This document shows, piece after piece, positions 8,245 to 16,836 of a stretch of DNA of 63,592 nucleotides. The stretch covers positions 1 through 63,592 of the forward strand of contig CAADYJ010000013.1 of assembly GCA_900753245.1 (NCBI GenBank), written 5' to 3'. The translations under genes and the position numbers were made by a program. A model generated the notes under the pieces. It was not told where the DNA came from. It saw only the letters and a program-made list of their open reading frames with translations, and did no database searches. The DNA is from Clostridia bacterium (GTDB taxonomy: Bacteria; Bacillota; Clostridia; TANB77; CAG-508). Positions within the stretch are counted from its first letter, which is position 1; each line of letters opens with the position of its first letter.

Positions 8245-10059
8245 ATGTTTGATATAGAAGCAGAATTAAAGAAATTACCACATAAACCAGGGGTATATAT
8301 AATGCATGATAAAGATGACAAAATAATATATGTGGGGAAAGCAATTTCTTTAAAAAATAGAGTAACTCAATATTTTAGAAAAAATAAGAAAACAAAACGT
8401 ATTCAAAATATGGTCTCTTTAGTTGACCATTTTGAATACATAGTTGTAGAAAATGAGGCAGAAGCCCTTATTTTAGAGTGCAATTTAATAAAAAAGAATA
8501 AACCAAAATTCAATGTATTATTAAAAGATGATAAAACATATCCTTATATAAAAATAAATTTAAAAGATGAATATCCTAATATTTATATAACAAGAAGAAT
8601 ATTAAATGATGGAGCAAAGTATTTTGGACCTTATGCAAGTGCTGGAGCTGCAAAAGAAATGGTAGATTTTATAAAAGACAAATTTAAAATAAGGCAATGT
8701 AGAAATTTTAAATATAAAGATAGACCTTGCTTAAATTATCATATAAAAAAATGTTTAGCACCTTGTATGGGATATGTATCAAAAGAAGAATATTTAAAAC
8801 AGATTAATGAAGTTATATATTTACTAGAAGGAAAAACTGATAAAATTTTAAGAGAATTAGAAAATCAAATGAAAGAAGCTTCTAAAAAGATGGAGTTTGA
8901 AAAGGCTGCATACATAAGAGATAAAATTATAGCCATAGAAAGAATTTCGGAAAAGCAAAGAGTATCAAATATAACAGAAAATAATATAGATGTTATAGGT
9001 TTAGCGAGAAATGATATAGAAGTATGTATAGAAGTATTTTTTATAAGAAAGAGCAAAATGATTGGAAGAGAAAACTTTTTTTTACAAAATTTAGCAGATG
9101 AAACAGATAAACAAATTTTATCGGAATTTGTAAAGCAATATTACGTAGGTAGAGAAATATTACCAAATAAAATAATGATAAAAGAAGATATAGATGAAAG
9201 AGAATTACTAGAAGAATGGCTTTCAAAAGAAGCTGGAAGAAAAGTAGAAATAAAAACTCCACAAAAAGGGGAAAAGTTGCGTTTAGTAGAAATGGCAGAA
9301 AGAAATGCATTAATTACTTTAGAAAATAAAAATAAAGAAAAATATAGTGTCTTAGCAGAATTAAAAGAAGTACTAAAAATGGACAAACTCCCAAGAAAAA
9401 TAGAATGTTTTGACATATCTAATCTTTCAGGAACAAATATGGTTGCAGGAATGTGCGTAATGCAAGATGGAAAAATAAATAAAAATTTGTCTAGGAGATT
9501 TAGAATAAAAGAAGTTATAGGCCAAGACGATGTTGCATGTATGAAAGAAGTAGTGATAAGAAGATTAAAGCATTCTATGGAAAAGGAAGATGGAAACTTT
9601 GGGAGATTACCAGATGTAATTTTTGCAGATGGTGGAATTACACAAATAAGAGCAATAAAAGAAGCAATAAATGAAGTGTTATCAACAACAAATGCAGAAA
9701 GTGTGGATAAACTTACGCAAATAAAGGTATTTGGAATGGTTAAAAATGACAAACATCAAACAAGAGCTTTGATGGATGAAAATAGAAAAGAACTAAAAAT
9801 ATCTGAAGAACTAAAAAATTTGATTACATTATTCCAAGATACAGTACATGACACAGCAATAGGATATCACAAAAAATTAAGAGATAAAGAAATAACAAAA
9901 TCAGAATTGGATGAAATAGAAGGAATAGGACCTGCAAAGAAAAAGGCTTTATTAGAGACTTTTGGAAGTGTTGAAAGAATAAAGAATGCCGATATTGAAG
10001 AACTAACAAAGGTAAAAGGAATAACGAAAGATTTAGCAGAAAGAATTAAAAAAATATAA
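8245..10059 (+). CDS. uvrC: Excinuclease ABC subunit C
   Basis: UvrC makes both incisions in nucleotide excision repair after recruitment by UvrB at the lesion. The 604-aa protein has an N-terminal GIY-YIG nuclease domain (KPGVYIMHDKDDKIIYVGKA, about 14-33) and a cysteine cluster near residues 153-176. A UVR motif (EKAAYIRDKI, about 220) contacts UvrB. The RNase H-like endonuclease domain contains FDISNLSGT and FADGG, and a C-terminal helix-hairpin-helix pair carries EIEGIGPAKKKALLETFGS. It has no visible LexA box in the short upstream region. The DUF4116 gene follows 80 bases downstream without a clear terminator between them. Confidence 0.97.
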   Translation: MFDIEAELKKLPHKPGVYIMHDKDDKIIYVGKAISLKNRVTQYFRKNKKTKRIQNMVSLVDHFEYIVVENEAEALILECNLIKKNKPKFNVLLKDDKTYPYIKINLKDEYPNIYITRRILNDGAKYFGPYASAGAAKEMVDFIKDKFKIRQCRNFKYKDRPCLNYHIKKCLAPCMGYVSKEEYLKQINEVIYLLEGKTDKILRELENQMKEASKKMEFEKAAYIRDKIIAIERISEKQRVSNITENNIDVIGLARNDIEVCIEVFFIRKSKMIGRENFFLQNLADETDKQILSEFVKQYYVGREILPNKIMIKEDIDERELLEEWLSKEAGRKVEIKTPQKGEKLRLVEMAERNALITLENKNKEKYSVLAELKEVLKMDKLPRKIECFDISNLSGTNMVAGMCVMQDGKINKNLSRRFRIKEVIGQDDVACMKEVVIRRLKHSMEKEDGNFGRLPDVIFADGGITQIRAIKEAINEVLSTTNAESVDKLTQIKVFGMVKNDKHQTRALMDENRKELKISEELKNLITLFQDTVHDTAIGYHKKLRDKEITKSELDEIEGIGPAKKKALLETFGSVERIKNADIEELTKVKGITKDLAERIKKI

Positions 10060-10139
10060 TTACTTTAAAACTACAAAAAGGATAAGTTATTTTTGATAAA
10101 AAGTAAAAAAAGCGAGGAACCAAAGAGAGGAAGGGAAAA

Positions 10140-10667
10140 ATGCCAGAACCAATTGAAGTTACAAATATGAAAAAAAATTGTGCAGATAGAGAATATGTAT
10201 TAAAAACAGTAAAAGAAAATGGAAAATTATTAGAGTTTGCATCAGAAAATTTAAAAGATGATAGAGAAATTGCATTAGAAGCGGTACTAAATAACCCAGA
10301 GGCATTAGAATTTGTTTCAGATAGATTAAAAGAAGATAGAGAAATTGTATACCAATCTGTAAGTAAGCTAGGTTGGACATATTGTTATGCTAGAGGAAAA
10401 ATATTAGAAGATAGAGAACTTTTAATTAGTGGGTTGAAAATTAATGGGCAAATATTATATTATTCAATTCCAGAAATGAGAGATGATAAAGAAGTTGTAA
10501 AACTTGCTGTAGAAAATAAACCAATTATAATAAAATATGCAAGTAGTAGACTAAAAAACGATAAGGAAATAGGATTAATTGCAGTGCAAAAGGATAAAAG
10601 CTCTTTTAAATTTTTAGGAGAAGAACTAAAGCAAGATGAAGAAATAAAAGAAATAATAAATAATTAA
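10140..10667 (+). CDS. DUF4116-type repeat protein
   Basis: This 175-aa protein is made of about four imperfect repeats of roughly 32 residues. Each carries a DREYVLKTV/DREIALEAV/DREIVYQSV-like helix followed by FASENLKDD, FVSDRLKED or similar. This matches the DUF4116 repeats seen in many Firmicutes and protist-associated bacteria, whose function is unknown and which are often guessed to be protein-interaction modules. The start ATG follows an AGAGAGGAAGGG site. It may be co-transcribed with uvrC. A perfect 32-bp inverted repeat begins just after the stop codon. Confidence 0.7.
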   Translation: MPEPIEVTNMKKNCADREYVLKTVKENGKLLEFASENLKDDREIALEAVLNNPEALEFVSDRLKEDREIVYQSVSKLGWTYCYARGKILEDRELLISGLKINGQILYYSIPEMRDDKEVVKLAVENKPIIIKYASSRLKNDKEIGLIAVQKDKSSFKFLGEELKQDEEIKEIINN

Positions 10668-10676
10668 GAAGAAAAA

Positions 10677-10752
10677 ACGTGGCAAAAGGGCCAGAGGAAT
10701 TTACCACACTCTTGAAAAAATGTGGTAAATTCCTCTGGCCCTTTTGCCACGT
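10677..10752. repeat. Perfect 32-bp inverted repeat (76-base hairpin)
   Basis: The left arm 10677-10708 and right arm 10721-10752 are exact reverse complements (32 of 32), with a 12-base loop CTCTTGAAAAAA. The arm includes GGGCCAGAGGAATTT, far more GC-rich than the surroundings. No T run follows, so it is not a standard intrinsic terminator. It lies between the DUF4116 gene and gatC. It resembles a small non-autonomous palindromic element. Confidence 0.9.
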
Positions 10753-10856
10753 TTAAAAATTTAATTCAAACTATTGTAATATTATAAAAAAAAGGGTATA
10801 ATAAAACCCAAAGTTACTTAGGGAAAGTTAAATTAACAAAGAATGGAGAGGATAAA

Positions 10857-11144
10857 ATGAAAGTAAGTAAAGAAGAATTATTACACATTGCAAAACTTGC
10901 AAATTTAAACATAAAAGATGAAGAAATAGATAAGTACTTATTAAATTTACAAGATATTTTAAATTTTGCTAATATAGTAAATAATGCACCAGTAGAAGGA
11001 TTGACAGAATCTTTTGGAGTTAACGAGAATTATAATGTATTTAGAAAAGATGAGATAAAAGTATTTGAAGATAATGAAGCTCTTTTAGCTAATGCACCAG
11101 AAAAAGAAAGAAATATGTTCAAAATACCAAAAGTAATTCAGTAA
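10857..11144 (+). CDS. gatC: Asp-tRNA(Asn)/Glu-tRNA(Gln) amidotransferase subunit C
   Basis: GatC (95 aa) is the small stabilising subunit of GatCAB, which converts mischarged Glu-tRNA(Gln) and/or Asp-tRNA(Asn) into the amidated forms. The N-terminal helix ELLHIAKLANLNI and the tail FRKDEIKVF ... NAPEKERNMFKIPKVI are family hallmarks. gatA follows after 113 bases and gatB after it, so this is the classical gatCAB operon. The ribosome binding site is GGAGAGG before the ATG. Confidence 0.95.
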   Translation: MKVSKEELLHIAKLANLNIKDEEIDKYLLNLQDILNFANIVNNAPVEGLTESFGVNENYNVFRKDEIKVFEDNEALLANAPEKERNMFKIPKVIQ

Positions 11145-11257
11145 ATAAATGCCTAGCAATACTTGCTTTTGCTTTGGTTGAAAAAGAGATTAAAACTTGG
11201 AAAGAGTAAATAATATTTTGGATAAAATATTAAATTCCAAATAAAGGAGGAAAACAG

Positions 11258-12721
11258 ATGGAAATTATAGAACTTACAGTACATGAGCTAAAAGAAAAAT
11301 TAGCAAAAAAAGAACTTACAGTGCAAGAAGTAACAAAAGCATATGTAGATAGAATAAATGATAAAGAAAAAGATGTTGGAGCATTTGTTACAACATTATG
11401 TGATGAAGCTTTAGAAGAAGCTAAAAGTATACAAGAAAAAATAGATGCGGGAGAAATAAAAGGAGAATTAGCAGGTATTCCAATAGGAATAAAAGACAAC
11501 ATGTGTACTAAAGGAATAAAAACAACTTGTAGTTCAAAAATGTTAGAAAACTTTGTATCTCCATATGATGCAACAGTTGTTGAAAAACTAAAAGAACAAC
11601 ATATGATAGATTTAGGAAAATTAAATATGGACGAGTTTGCTATGGGTGCTTCTACAGAATATTCAGCATTCCATGTAACAAGAAATCCATGGAACCTAAA
11701 TACAGTACCAGGAGGTTCTTCAGGAGGATCTGCAGCGGCAGTTGCAGCTAACTTAGTGCCTTGGGCTTTAGGTTCAGATACAGGTGGATCAATTCGTCAA
11801 CCAGCAGCATTTTGTGGTGTTGTAGGATTAAAACCAACATATGGTTTAGTTTCACGTTATGGACTAGTAGCATTTGCGTCATCTTTAGACCAAATAGGTC
11901 CAATTACAAAAGACGTTGAAGATGCAGCAATGCTTTTAAATGTAATTGCAGGACATGATGAAAGAGATACTACTTCAGAAAATAGAGAAAAAATTGATTA
12001 TACAAAATGCTTAAAAAATGATGTAAAAGGATTAAAAATAGGAGTTCCAAAAGAATTCTTTGGAGAAGGAATAAATGAAGAAGTAAAAGTAAAACTTAAA
12101 GAAGCAATAGAAAAGTACAAAGAAATGGGAGCAGAAGTAGAAGAATTTTCACTAGATATTGCAAACTATGCATTAGCAACATATTATATAATCGCTTGTG
12201 CTGAAGCAAGTTCAAACTTAGGAAGATTTGATGGAATTAGATATGGATATAGAACAGAGAACTTTACAAACTTAAAAGAGATTTACAAAAATTCAAGAAG
12301 TGAAGGTTTTGGAGATGAAGTAAAAAGAAGAATAATACTTGGAACATATGTATTATCTTCAGGATACTATGATGCATATTACAAAAAAGCACAACAAGTT
12401 CGTACATTAGTTAGAAAAGAATTTGATAAAGCTTTTGAAAAATATGATGTTTTATTAACACCAACATCACCAACAGTTGCATTTGAAATTGGTACAAGAT
12501 CTTCAAATCCATTAGAAATGTATTTAGCAGATATTTGTACAGTTTCTATAAATATAGCAGGTCTACCAGGAATTTCAGTTCCATGTGGAGTAGATAGCAA
12601 TGGTATGCCAGTTGGAATGCAATTAATAGGAAATAGATTTGACGAAGAGAAAATATTAAATGCAGCTTATACTTATGAACAAGCTACAAAATTTAGAGAA
12701 AAATATAAACCTGAACACTAG
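11258..12721 (+). CDS. gatA: Glutamyl-tRNA(Gln) amidotransferase subunit A
   Basis: GatA (487 aa) is the amidase subunit that releases ammonia from glutamine for GatB. The Ser-cisSer-Lys amidase triad is visible: Lys in PIGIKDNMC (about residue 75), the first Ser in GGSSGGSAAAVAA, and the nucleophile Ser in SDTGGSIRQPAAFCG. Length is typical. An AAAGGAGGA ribosome binding site sits 8 bases before the ATG. The stop codon TAG is itself the first part of a TAGGGACGGTCC-type repeat, so the repeat abuts the gene end. Confidence 0.97.
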   Translation: MEIIELTVHELKEKLAKKELTVQEVTKAYVDRINDKEKDVGAFVTTLCDEALEEAKSIQEKIDAGEIKGELAGIPIGIKDNMCTKGIKTTCSSKMLENFVSPYDATVVEKLKEQHMIDLGKLNMDEFAMGASTEYSAFHVTRNPWNLNTVPGGSSGGSAAAVAANLVPWALGSDTGGSIRQPAAFCGVVGLKPTYGLVSRYGLVAFASSLDQIGPITKDVEDAAMLLNVIAGHDERDTTSENREKIDYTKCLKNDVKGLKIGVPKEFFGEGINEEVKVKLKEAIEKYKEMGAEVEEFSLDIANYALATYYIIACAEASSNLGRFDGIRYGYRTENFTNLKEIYKNSRSEGFGDEVKRRIILGTYVLSSGYYDAYYKKAQQVRTLVRKEFDKAFEKYDVLLTPTSPTVAFEIGTRSSNPLEMYLADICTVSINIAGLPGISVPCGVDSNGMPVGMQLIGNRFDEEKILNAAYTYEQATKFREKYKPEH

Positions 12722-12770
12722 GGACGGTCCTTTTCGTTCCAAAATCGGAACAAGAGGGACACTCCTTATT
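12719..12770 (+). repeat. GGGACGG-type repeat after gatA
   Basis: TAGGGACGGTCC is followed by an inner GTTCC/GGAAC hairpin and an imperfect right half GGGACACTCC. It begins within the gatA stop codon and lies inside the gatA-gatB gap. Confidence 0.6.
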
Positions 12771-12813
12771 AAGTAAAAGAACAGAAACCAGATAGGAGTT
12801 AAAGGAGGAAAAA

Positions 12814-14256
12814 ATGGCAAGAGATGATTATGAAATAGTAATGGGACTAGAAGTTCATGCTGAACTTTCAACAAAAACAAAAATATTCTGTAGTTGTCCT
12901 ACAGAATTTGGAGCAGATCCAAACACACATGTATGCCCAGTATGTATGGCAATGCCAGGAGCACTACCAGTATTAAACGAAAAAGTAGTAGAATATGCAG
13001 TAAAAGCAGGTTTAGCTACTAATTGTGAAATAGCAATGGATAGCAAAAATGATAGAAAAAATTATTTTTATCCAGACCTTCCAAAATCATATCAAATATC
13101 ACAATTTGACAAACCACTTTGTGAACGCGGATATGTAGAAATAGAAGATGAAGAAGGAAATAAGAAAAAAATTAGATTAACACGTATTCACATAGAAGAG
13201 GATGCAGGTAAATTAAACCACAATGAATTTGGTGGAGGAAGTTTAGTTGACTTAAACAGAGCTGGAGTTCCTTTAATAGAAATAGTTTCAGAGCCAGATC
13301 TAAGATCAGCAAAAGAAGCAGAAGAATATTTGAAAAAACTAAAGTCAATACTTGAATATATAGAAGTATCAGATTGTAAAATGCAAGAAGGTTCATTAAG
13401 AGCAGATGTAAACGTTTCTGTTAGAAAAAAGGGAGCAACAGAATATGGAACTCGTACAGAAATGAAAAACATGAATTCTTTTAGAAGTATAGTAAGAGCT
13501 ATAGAATATGAAGCAGACAGACAAATAGATGTATTAGAAGATGGCGGAAAAATAGAACAAGAAACATTAAGATGGGATGATGTATCTGGAAGAACATTCC
13601 CTATGAGAGATAAAGAAGATGCACAAGATTATCGTTATTTTCCAGACCCAGATTTAGTAGCCATTCGTTTATCTAAAGAATATATTGAAAACATAAAAAA
13701 TAATTTACCAGAGTTACCAGAGAGTAGAAAACAAAGATATTTAAATGAATTTGGTTTATCTGAAAAAGATAGTAATATGCTTACAGCTTCAAAATATTTA
13801 TCTAACTTATTTGAAGGAGCAGAAAAAATTTGTAAAAACGCAAAAGCTGTTGCAAACTGGTTATTATCAGATGTTTCAAAAATCTTAAATGAAAAAGAAA
13901 TGGAAGCAGACCAAATACCATTTACAGCAGAACAACTTGCTAAAATGATTGTTTTAATAGATAAAGGAACAATAAGCAGTGCAATAGGTAAAAAAGTTTT
14001 AGTAGAATTATTTGAAAATCCAAAAGATCCAGAAGAAATAATTAAAGAAAAAGGTTGGATTCAAATATCAGACGAAGGAGCAATAAAAGAAGTTGTACTT
14101 AAAATATTAGAAGCAAATCCTCAATCTGTAGCAGACTTTAAAGCAGGAAAAGATAAGGCAATTGGATTCTTAGTAGGTCAAGCAATGAAAGAAACAAAAG
14201 GAAAAGCAAATCCACAAATGCTTAATAAAATGTTCTTAGAAGAATTAAAGAAATAG
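12814..14256 (+). CDS. gatB: Aspartyl/glutamyl-tRNA amidotransferase subunit B
   Basis: GatB (480 aa) activates the mischarged aminoacyl-tRNA by phosphorylation and transfers ammonia from GatA. It begins with the GLEVHAELST motif and has the zinc-binding cysteines SCPTEFG and HVCPVCMAMPG. It also has the conserved LNRAGVPLIEIV stretch and the C-terminal YqeY-like tail domain ending with the QAMKETKGKANPQ motif. A GGAGTTAAAGGAGG ribosome binding site precedes the ATG. It completes gatCAB, although repeat DNA is inserted upstream. A terminator follows. Confidence 0.97.
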   Translation: MARDDYEIVMGLEVHAELSTKTKIFCSCPTEFGADPNTHVCPVCMAMPGALPVLNEKVVEYAVKAGLATNCEIAMDSKNDRKNYFYPDLPKSYQISQFDKPLCERGYVEIEDEEGNKKKIRLTRIHIEEDAGKLNHNEFGGGSLVDLNRAGVPLIEIVSEPDLRSAKEAEEYLKKLKSILEYIEVSDCKMQEGSLRADVNVSVRKKGATEYGTRTEMKNMNSFRSIVRAIEYEADRQIDVLEDGGKIEQETLRWDDVSGRTFPMRDKEDAQDYRYFPDPDLVAIRLSKEYIENIKNNLPELPESRKQRYLNEFGLSEKDSNMLTASKYLSNLFEGAEKICKNAKAVANWLLSDVSKILNEKEMEADQIPFTAEQLAKMIVLIDKGTISSAIGKKVLVELFENPKDPEEIIKEKGWIQISDEGAIKEVVLKILEANPQSVADFKAGKDKAIGFLVGQAMKETKGKANPQMLNKMFLEELKK

Positions 14257-14267
14257 ATTAACAAATA

Positions 14268-14303
14268 AAAACAGGTCATATTGTAAAAATAGACCTGTTT
14301 TTT
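14268..14303 (+). terminator. Terminator after gatB
   Basis: The stem ACAGGTC/GACCTGT is followed by T6. A-rich sequence on the left makes it usable by the convergent 14307-14567 gene as well. Confidence 0.85.
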
Positions 14304-14306
14304 ACT

Positions 14307-14567
14307 TTATAAACTAATTTCTTTTTTTATAGTATCAAAACTTATTCCACCAATAAAAAAGCTACATGCAAATATTAAACTACTTCTAAGTAATGAGATA
14401 CCTGAATAAAACAAAGGAGGAAATTTATAAAAATATTCATATGTAAAAAGTAAAATAGTAGCCAATATGCATAAATTAAAAGAAATGATAAAGCCTACAC
14501 ACATAATTTTTTTTAATTTGTGATCCAAATTTTTTATTTTAGTAATTAAAGTATTAATTATATTCAT
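14307..14567 (-). CDS. Small hypothetical membrane protein, 86 aa
   Basis: I do not recognise this protein. It has a basic N-terminus (ITKIKNLDHKLKKI) and two hydrophobic segments, about residues 24-44 and 57-77. The second is rich in Ser and Phe and ends in GGISFDTIKKE. The basic N-terminus before the first helix predicts a cytoplasmic N-terminus. It lies convergent to gatB and is transcribed alone. A weak GAGGTTC ribosome binding site precedes the start. Two-helix proteins of this size are common among uncharacterised sporulation genes in Clostridia, but nothing here proves such a role. Confidence 0.55.
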   Translation of the reverse strand: MNIINTLITKIKNLDHKLKKIMCVGFIISFNLCILATILLFTYEYFYKFPPLFYSGISLLRSSLIFACSFFIGGISFDTIKKEISL

Positions 14568-14739
14568 AAAAGAACCTCAACTTTCTATTCATTCTAAATA
14601 TATATTAACATAAAAATACAAAGAAAATCAAAGGAAATATATTCCAATGTTGATAAATACTATTTTGACAATTGGTAACATAAATGCTATAATAAAATGT
14701 ATAATAACCTTTATGGTGTAAAAAGAAAGGAAAAACAAT

Positions 14740-15036
14740 ATGACGAAAAGGCGGATTTTTACAACAATTGTATTAGTAGCAATGTTCCTAATAGGAATGG
14801 TAACATATCCAGAAAATGAGATTTTTTCTTTAGAATTTTGGATATGGCTAACATTATTACTTGGAGGAACAATTGTAGTTGCAAATGTATTATTGTTAGA
14901 ACATCAAATGGAATTGTTTGAACAATTCTCAAGAGAAAACTTTAAAAAGGCCCCTATCTTTGGAATTATAGGATTACCTTTCTTGATTAGCTTAATAGCT
15001 ACATCAATTAAATGGTTAGACATATATATTTTCTAA
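14740..15036 (+). CDS. Small hypothetical membrane protein, 98 aa
   Basis: I do not recognise this protein. It has about three hydrophobic segments: IFTTIVLVAMFLIGMV, FWIWLTLLLGGTIVVANVLLL, and IIGLPFLISLIATSI. A short charged loop QMELFEQFSRENFKK lies between the second and third. The ribosome binding site AAGAAAGG sits upstream of the ATG. Codon 5 is CGG (14752-14754) followed by ATT and is read in frame. It ends at a shared bidirectional terminator facing rpsT. Confidence 0.6.
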   Translation: MTKRRIFTTIVLVAMFLIGMVTYPENEIFSLEFWIWLTLLLGGTIVVANVLLLEHQMELFEQFSRENFKKAPIFGIIGLPFLISLIATSIKWLDIYIF

Positions 15037-15040
15037 CCAT

Positions 15041-15081
15041 AAAAAAATTGTAGAGAAATATTTTTTCTCTACAATTTTTTT
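15041..15081. terminator. Bidirectional terminator between the 98-aa gene and rpsT
   Basis: The stem AATTGTAGAGAAA/TTTCTCTACAATT is flanked by A7 and T7 runs and serves both convergent genes. Confidence 0.9.
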
Positions 15082-15114
15082 AAAATAAAAAACTGTGCAC
15101 AATTTTTTATTTAA

Positions 15115-15381
15115 CTATGCTTTTATAGCATTTAATTTTTTAGCCATATTAGATTTTTTTCTAGCAGCTGTATTTTTTACAATAACACCTTTACTGCAAG
15201 CTTGATCTAATTTTTTAGTAGCTTCTGAGAATAATTTAGTAGCTTCATCTAAATTTCCAGCTTCGGCAGCTTGTTCGAATTTTTTTACAGCAGTTCTATA
15301 ACCTGATTTAATCATATTATTTCTTAATGTTTTCTTTTCAATAACACTAACACGTTTGATTGCTGATTTAATATTTGGCAT
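15115..15381 (-). CDS. rpsT: 30S ribosomal protein S20
   Basis: S20 is a primary 16S rRNA-binding protein of the small subunit. The 88-aa protein begins MPNIKSAIKRVSVIEK and has the usual basic helical bundle with KNTAARKKSNMAKKLNAIKA at the end. I chose the ATG at 15381 rather than the GTG at 15390: the GGGAGG ribosome binding site is then 8 bases away, and the protein starts like other S20 proteins. It is monocistronic, as is usual in Firmicutes. Confidence 0.96.
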   Translation of the reverse strand: MPNIKSAIKRVSVIEKKTLRNNMIKSGYRTAVKKFEQAAEAGNLDEATKLFSEATKKLDQACSKGVIVKNTAARKKSNMAKKLNAIKA

Positions 15382-15523
15382 ATTTTGCACCTCCCTTTAT
15401 GTTACTATTCATATATAGCAAATAAAATTCTACCATAAAAACCTAAATTTGGCAATAGTTTATTGATAAAAGTTTATAAAAGTTTGATAAAATTGTGAAA
15501 TTTATAAAAAAATGGTAAAAATG

Positions 15524-15553
15524 TTTGAAAAAAATATATAAACAAGGTATAAT
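15524..15553 (+). promoter_or_regulatory. Sigma-A-type promoter of hpf
   Basis: TTGAAA at 15524-15529 and TATAAT at 15548-15553 are spaced by 18 bases. No raiA RNA motif is visible in the leader. Confidence 0.65.
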
Positions 15554-15600
15554 AAAAATATAACATTATATAAAGAACAAAAGTGAAAGGAGCGATTTTT

Positions 15601-16137
15601 ATGAACATAAAAATTACAGGAAAAGATTTAAAAGCGACAGAATCAATTAAAGACTATATTGAAAGAAAAATGGAAAGATTAGTTAAGTACTTTGGAGATG
15701 AATTTGAAGTACTTGCTACAATTAAAACAGAAGGAAATGAACAAGTAGCAGAGTTGCATGTAAAAGTAGATGGGGAAACATTTAGAGCAGTAACTGCACA
15801 TCGTGACTTATATGCTTCTATAGATAAAGATGTTGATATCTTAGAAGGACAAATTCGTAAAATGAAAACTAAAAAAGATAAACAAAATATGACTGAGTCT
15901 ATAAGACTAAAAGAATCAGTTTCTTCAGCAGAAGAAGTTCATGAAATAGAAGATGAAATTATAAAAACTATCTACTATGACATTAAGCCAATGGCACCAG
16001 AAGATGCAAAATTAGAATTAAAAGAAAAAGTAAGAAATAATTTTTTAGTGTTTATTAATATAGAAACACAAAAAGTAAATGTAATTTATCGTTTAAAAGA
16101 TAGCAAGAATTTTGGTTTAGTTGAACCAGAAGCATAA
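15601..16137 (+). CDS. hpf: Long-form ribosome hibernation promoting factor
   Basis: Long HPF inactivates ribosomes in stationary phase or stress by binding the decoding centre through its N-terminal domain. Its C-terminal domain dimerises to give 100S particles. The 178-aa protein has the S30AE/YfiA domain (about 1-100; KITGKDLKATESIKDYIE) and the C-terminal domain with DIKPMAPEDAKLEL and VNVIYRLKD. The ATG at 15601 is chosen because GAAAGGAGCG lies 8-9 bases upstream. An in-frame upstream start at 15583 would overlap that site. It is monocistronic between a promoter and a shared terminator. Confidence 0.95.
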   Translation: MNIKITGKDLKATESIKDYIERKMERLVKYFGDEFEVLATIKTEGNEQVAELHVKVDGETFRAVTAHRDLYASIDKDVDILEGQIRKMKTKKDKQNMTESIRLKESVSSAEEVHEIEDEIIKTIYYDIKPMAPEDAKLELKEKVRNNFLVFINIETQKVNVIYRLKDSKNFGLVEPEA

Positions 16138-16150
16138 AAATAGTTTAATA

Positions 16151-16190
16151 AAAAAATTTCTAGCAAAAAATAATTGCTAGAAATTTTTTT
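16151..16190. terminator. Bidirectional terminator between hpf and the first SASP gene
   Basis: The stem AAATTTCTAGCA/TGCTAGAAATTT has A and T flanks and is shared by the convergent genes. Confidence 0.9.
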
Positions 16191-16192
16191 AA

Positions 16193-16396
16193 CTATTTCA
16201 TTTGATCTTCAGCTTGTTTTATTAATTTTTTAACCATGTTACCACCGATTCTACCAGCATCTCTTGCAGATATATTTCCGTTATAACCATCTTTTAAATT
16301 AACACCAACTTCACTAGCTACTTCATATTTGAATTTATTTAAAGCTTCTTTAGCTTCTGGAACTACTTTTGAATTTGAATTTGTCATTTTCTTCAC
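16193..16396 (-). CDS. Alpha/beta-type small acid-soluble spore protein (67 aa)
   Basis: SASPs coat and protect forespore DNA and are degraded by the GPR protease at germination. The 67-aa protein has both family signatures: ALNKFKYEVASEVGVNL, which contains the GPR cleavage region, and RDAGRIGGNMVKKLI, the DNA-binding segment. It is preceded by an AGGAGG site and a sigma-G-like promoter. A second SASP gene lies immediately upstream in the same orientation, with nearly the same promoter and core sequence. Confidence 0.95.
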   Translation of the reverse strand: MKKMTNSNSKVVPEAKEALNKFKYEVASEVGVNLKDGYNGNISARDAGRIGGNMVKKLIKQAEDQMK

Positions 16397-16421
16397 CTCC
16401 TGAAAATTTTGTTTTCATTAT

Positions 16422-16450
16422 TATAATGTACAAAAATAGAAAAAATAAAC
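16422..16450 (-). promoter_or_regulatory. Sigma-G-type promoter of the first SASP gene
   Basis: On the minus strand, GTTTATT (complement 16444-16450) and CATTATA (complement 16422-16428) are separated by 15 bases. This fits a forespore sigma-F/G promoter (-10 CATnnTA). The same arrangement, with the same CCAGTTTATT context, precedes the second SASP gene. Confidence 0.75.
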
Positions 16451-16490
16451 TGGAAAAAAACACCAAAGTTATAAATTGAGTTATACAACA

Positions 16491-16520
16491 AAAAGACAGG
16501 AACTTAATTCCTGTCTTTTA
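16491..16520 (-). terminator. Terminator of the second SASP gene
   Basis: The stem AAAGACAGGAA/TTCCTGTCTTT lies about 50 bases past the stop codon, with a T run on the minus strand. Confidence 0.8.
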
Positions 16521-16567
16521 TGTATAAAGGCAAAAACTAAATTCCTATCTAAAAATTTATTTAATAA

Positions 16568-16744
16568 CTATTTGTTAGCCATTTGTTTTTCTGCTGTTTC
16601 GATTAATTTCTTAACCATGTTACCACCAACTCTACCAGCATCTCTTGAAGATAAATCTCCATTATAACCTTGTTTTAGGTTAACACCAACTTCATTGGCT
16701 ACTTCATATTTGAATTTATTTAAAGCTTCTTTTGAGTTTGTCAT
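16568..16744 (-). CDS. Alpha/beta-type small acid-soluble spore protein (58 aa)
   Basis: This second SASP is 58 aa and closely related to its neighbour. It starts MTNSKEALNKFKYEVANEVG and has RDAGRVGGNMVKKLIETAE near the C-terminus, ending QMANK. It lacks the short N-terminal extension of the 67-aa paralogue. A GGGAGGTG ribosome binding site precedes the ATG. It carries its own sigma-G-type promoter, so the pair is a tandem duplication with separate transcription. Expression is expected in the forespore. Confidence 0.93.
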   Translation of the reverse strand: MTNSKEALNKFKYEVANEVGVNLKQGYNGDLSSRDAGRVGGNMVKKLIETAEKQMANK

Positions 16745-16807
16745 TTTTTTTCACCTCCCAATTGGAATATTAATTTGAAATAAACAATAAATGTTTTTTT
16801 CATTATT

Positions 16808-16836
16808 TATGATGTACAATAAAAAATAAAATAAAC
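16808..16836 (-). promoter_or_regulatory. Sigma-G-type promoter of the second SASP gene
   Basis: GTTTATT (complement 16830-16836) and CATCATA (complement 16808-16814) have 15-base spacing. It is nearly the same as the promoter of the other SASP gene, including the GTACAT at the -10 edge. Confidence 0.75.

Noticed and set aside
10677..10752. Rho-independent terminator
   Set aside because: The perfect stem is not followed by a T run on either strand.
15400..15600. raiA RNA motif upstream of hpf
   Set aside because: The leader is low-complexity AT with a plain promoter; no structured conserved block.
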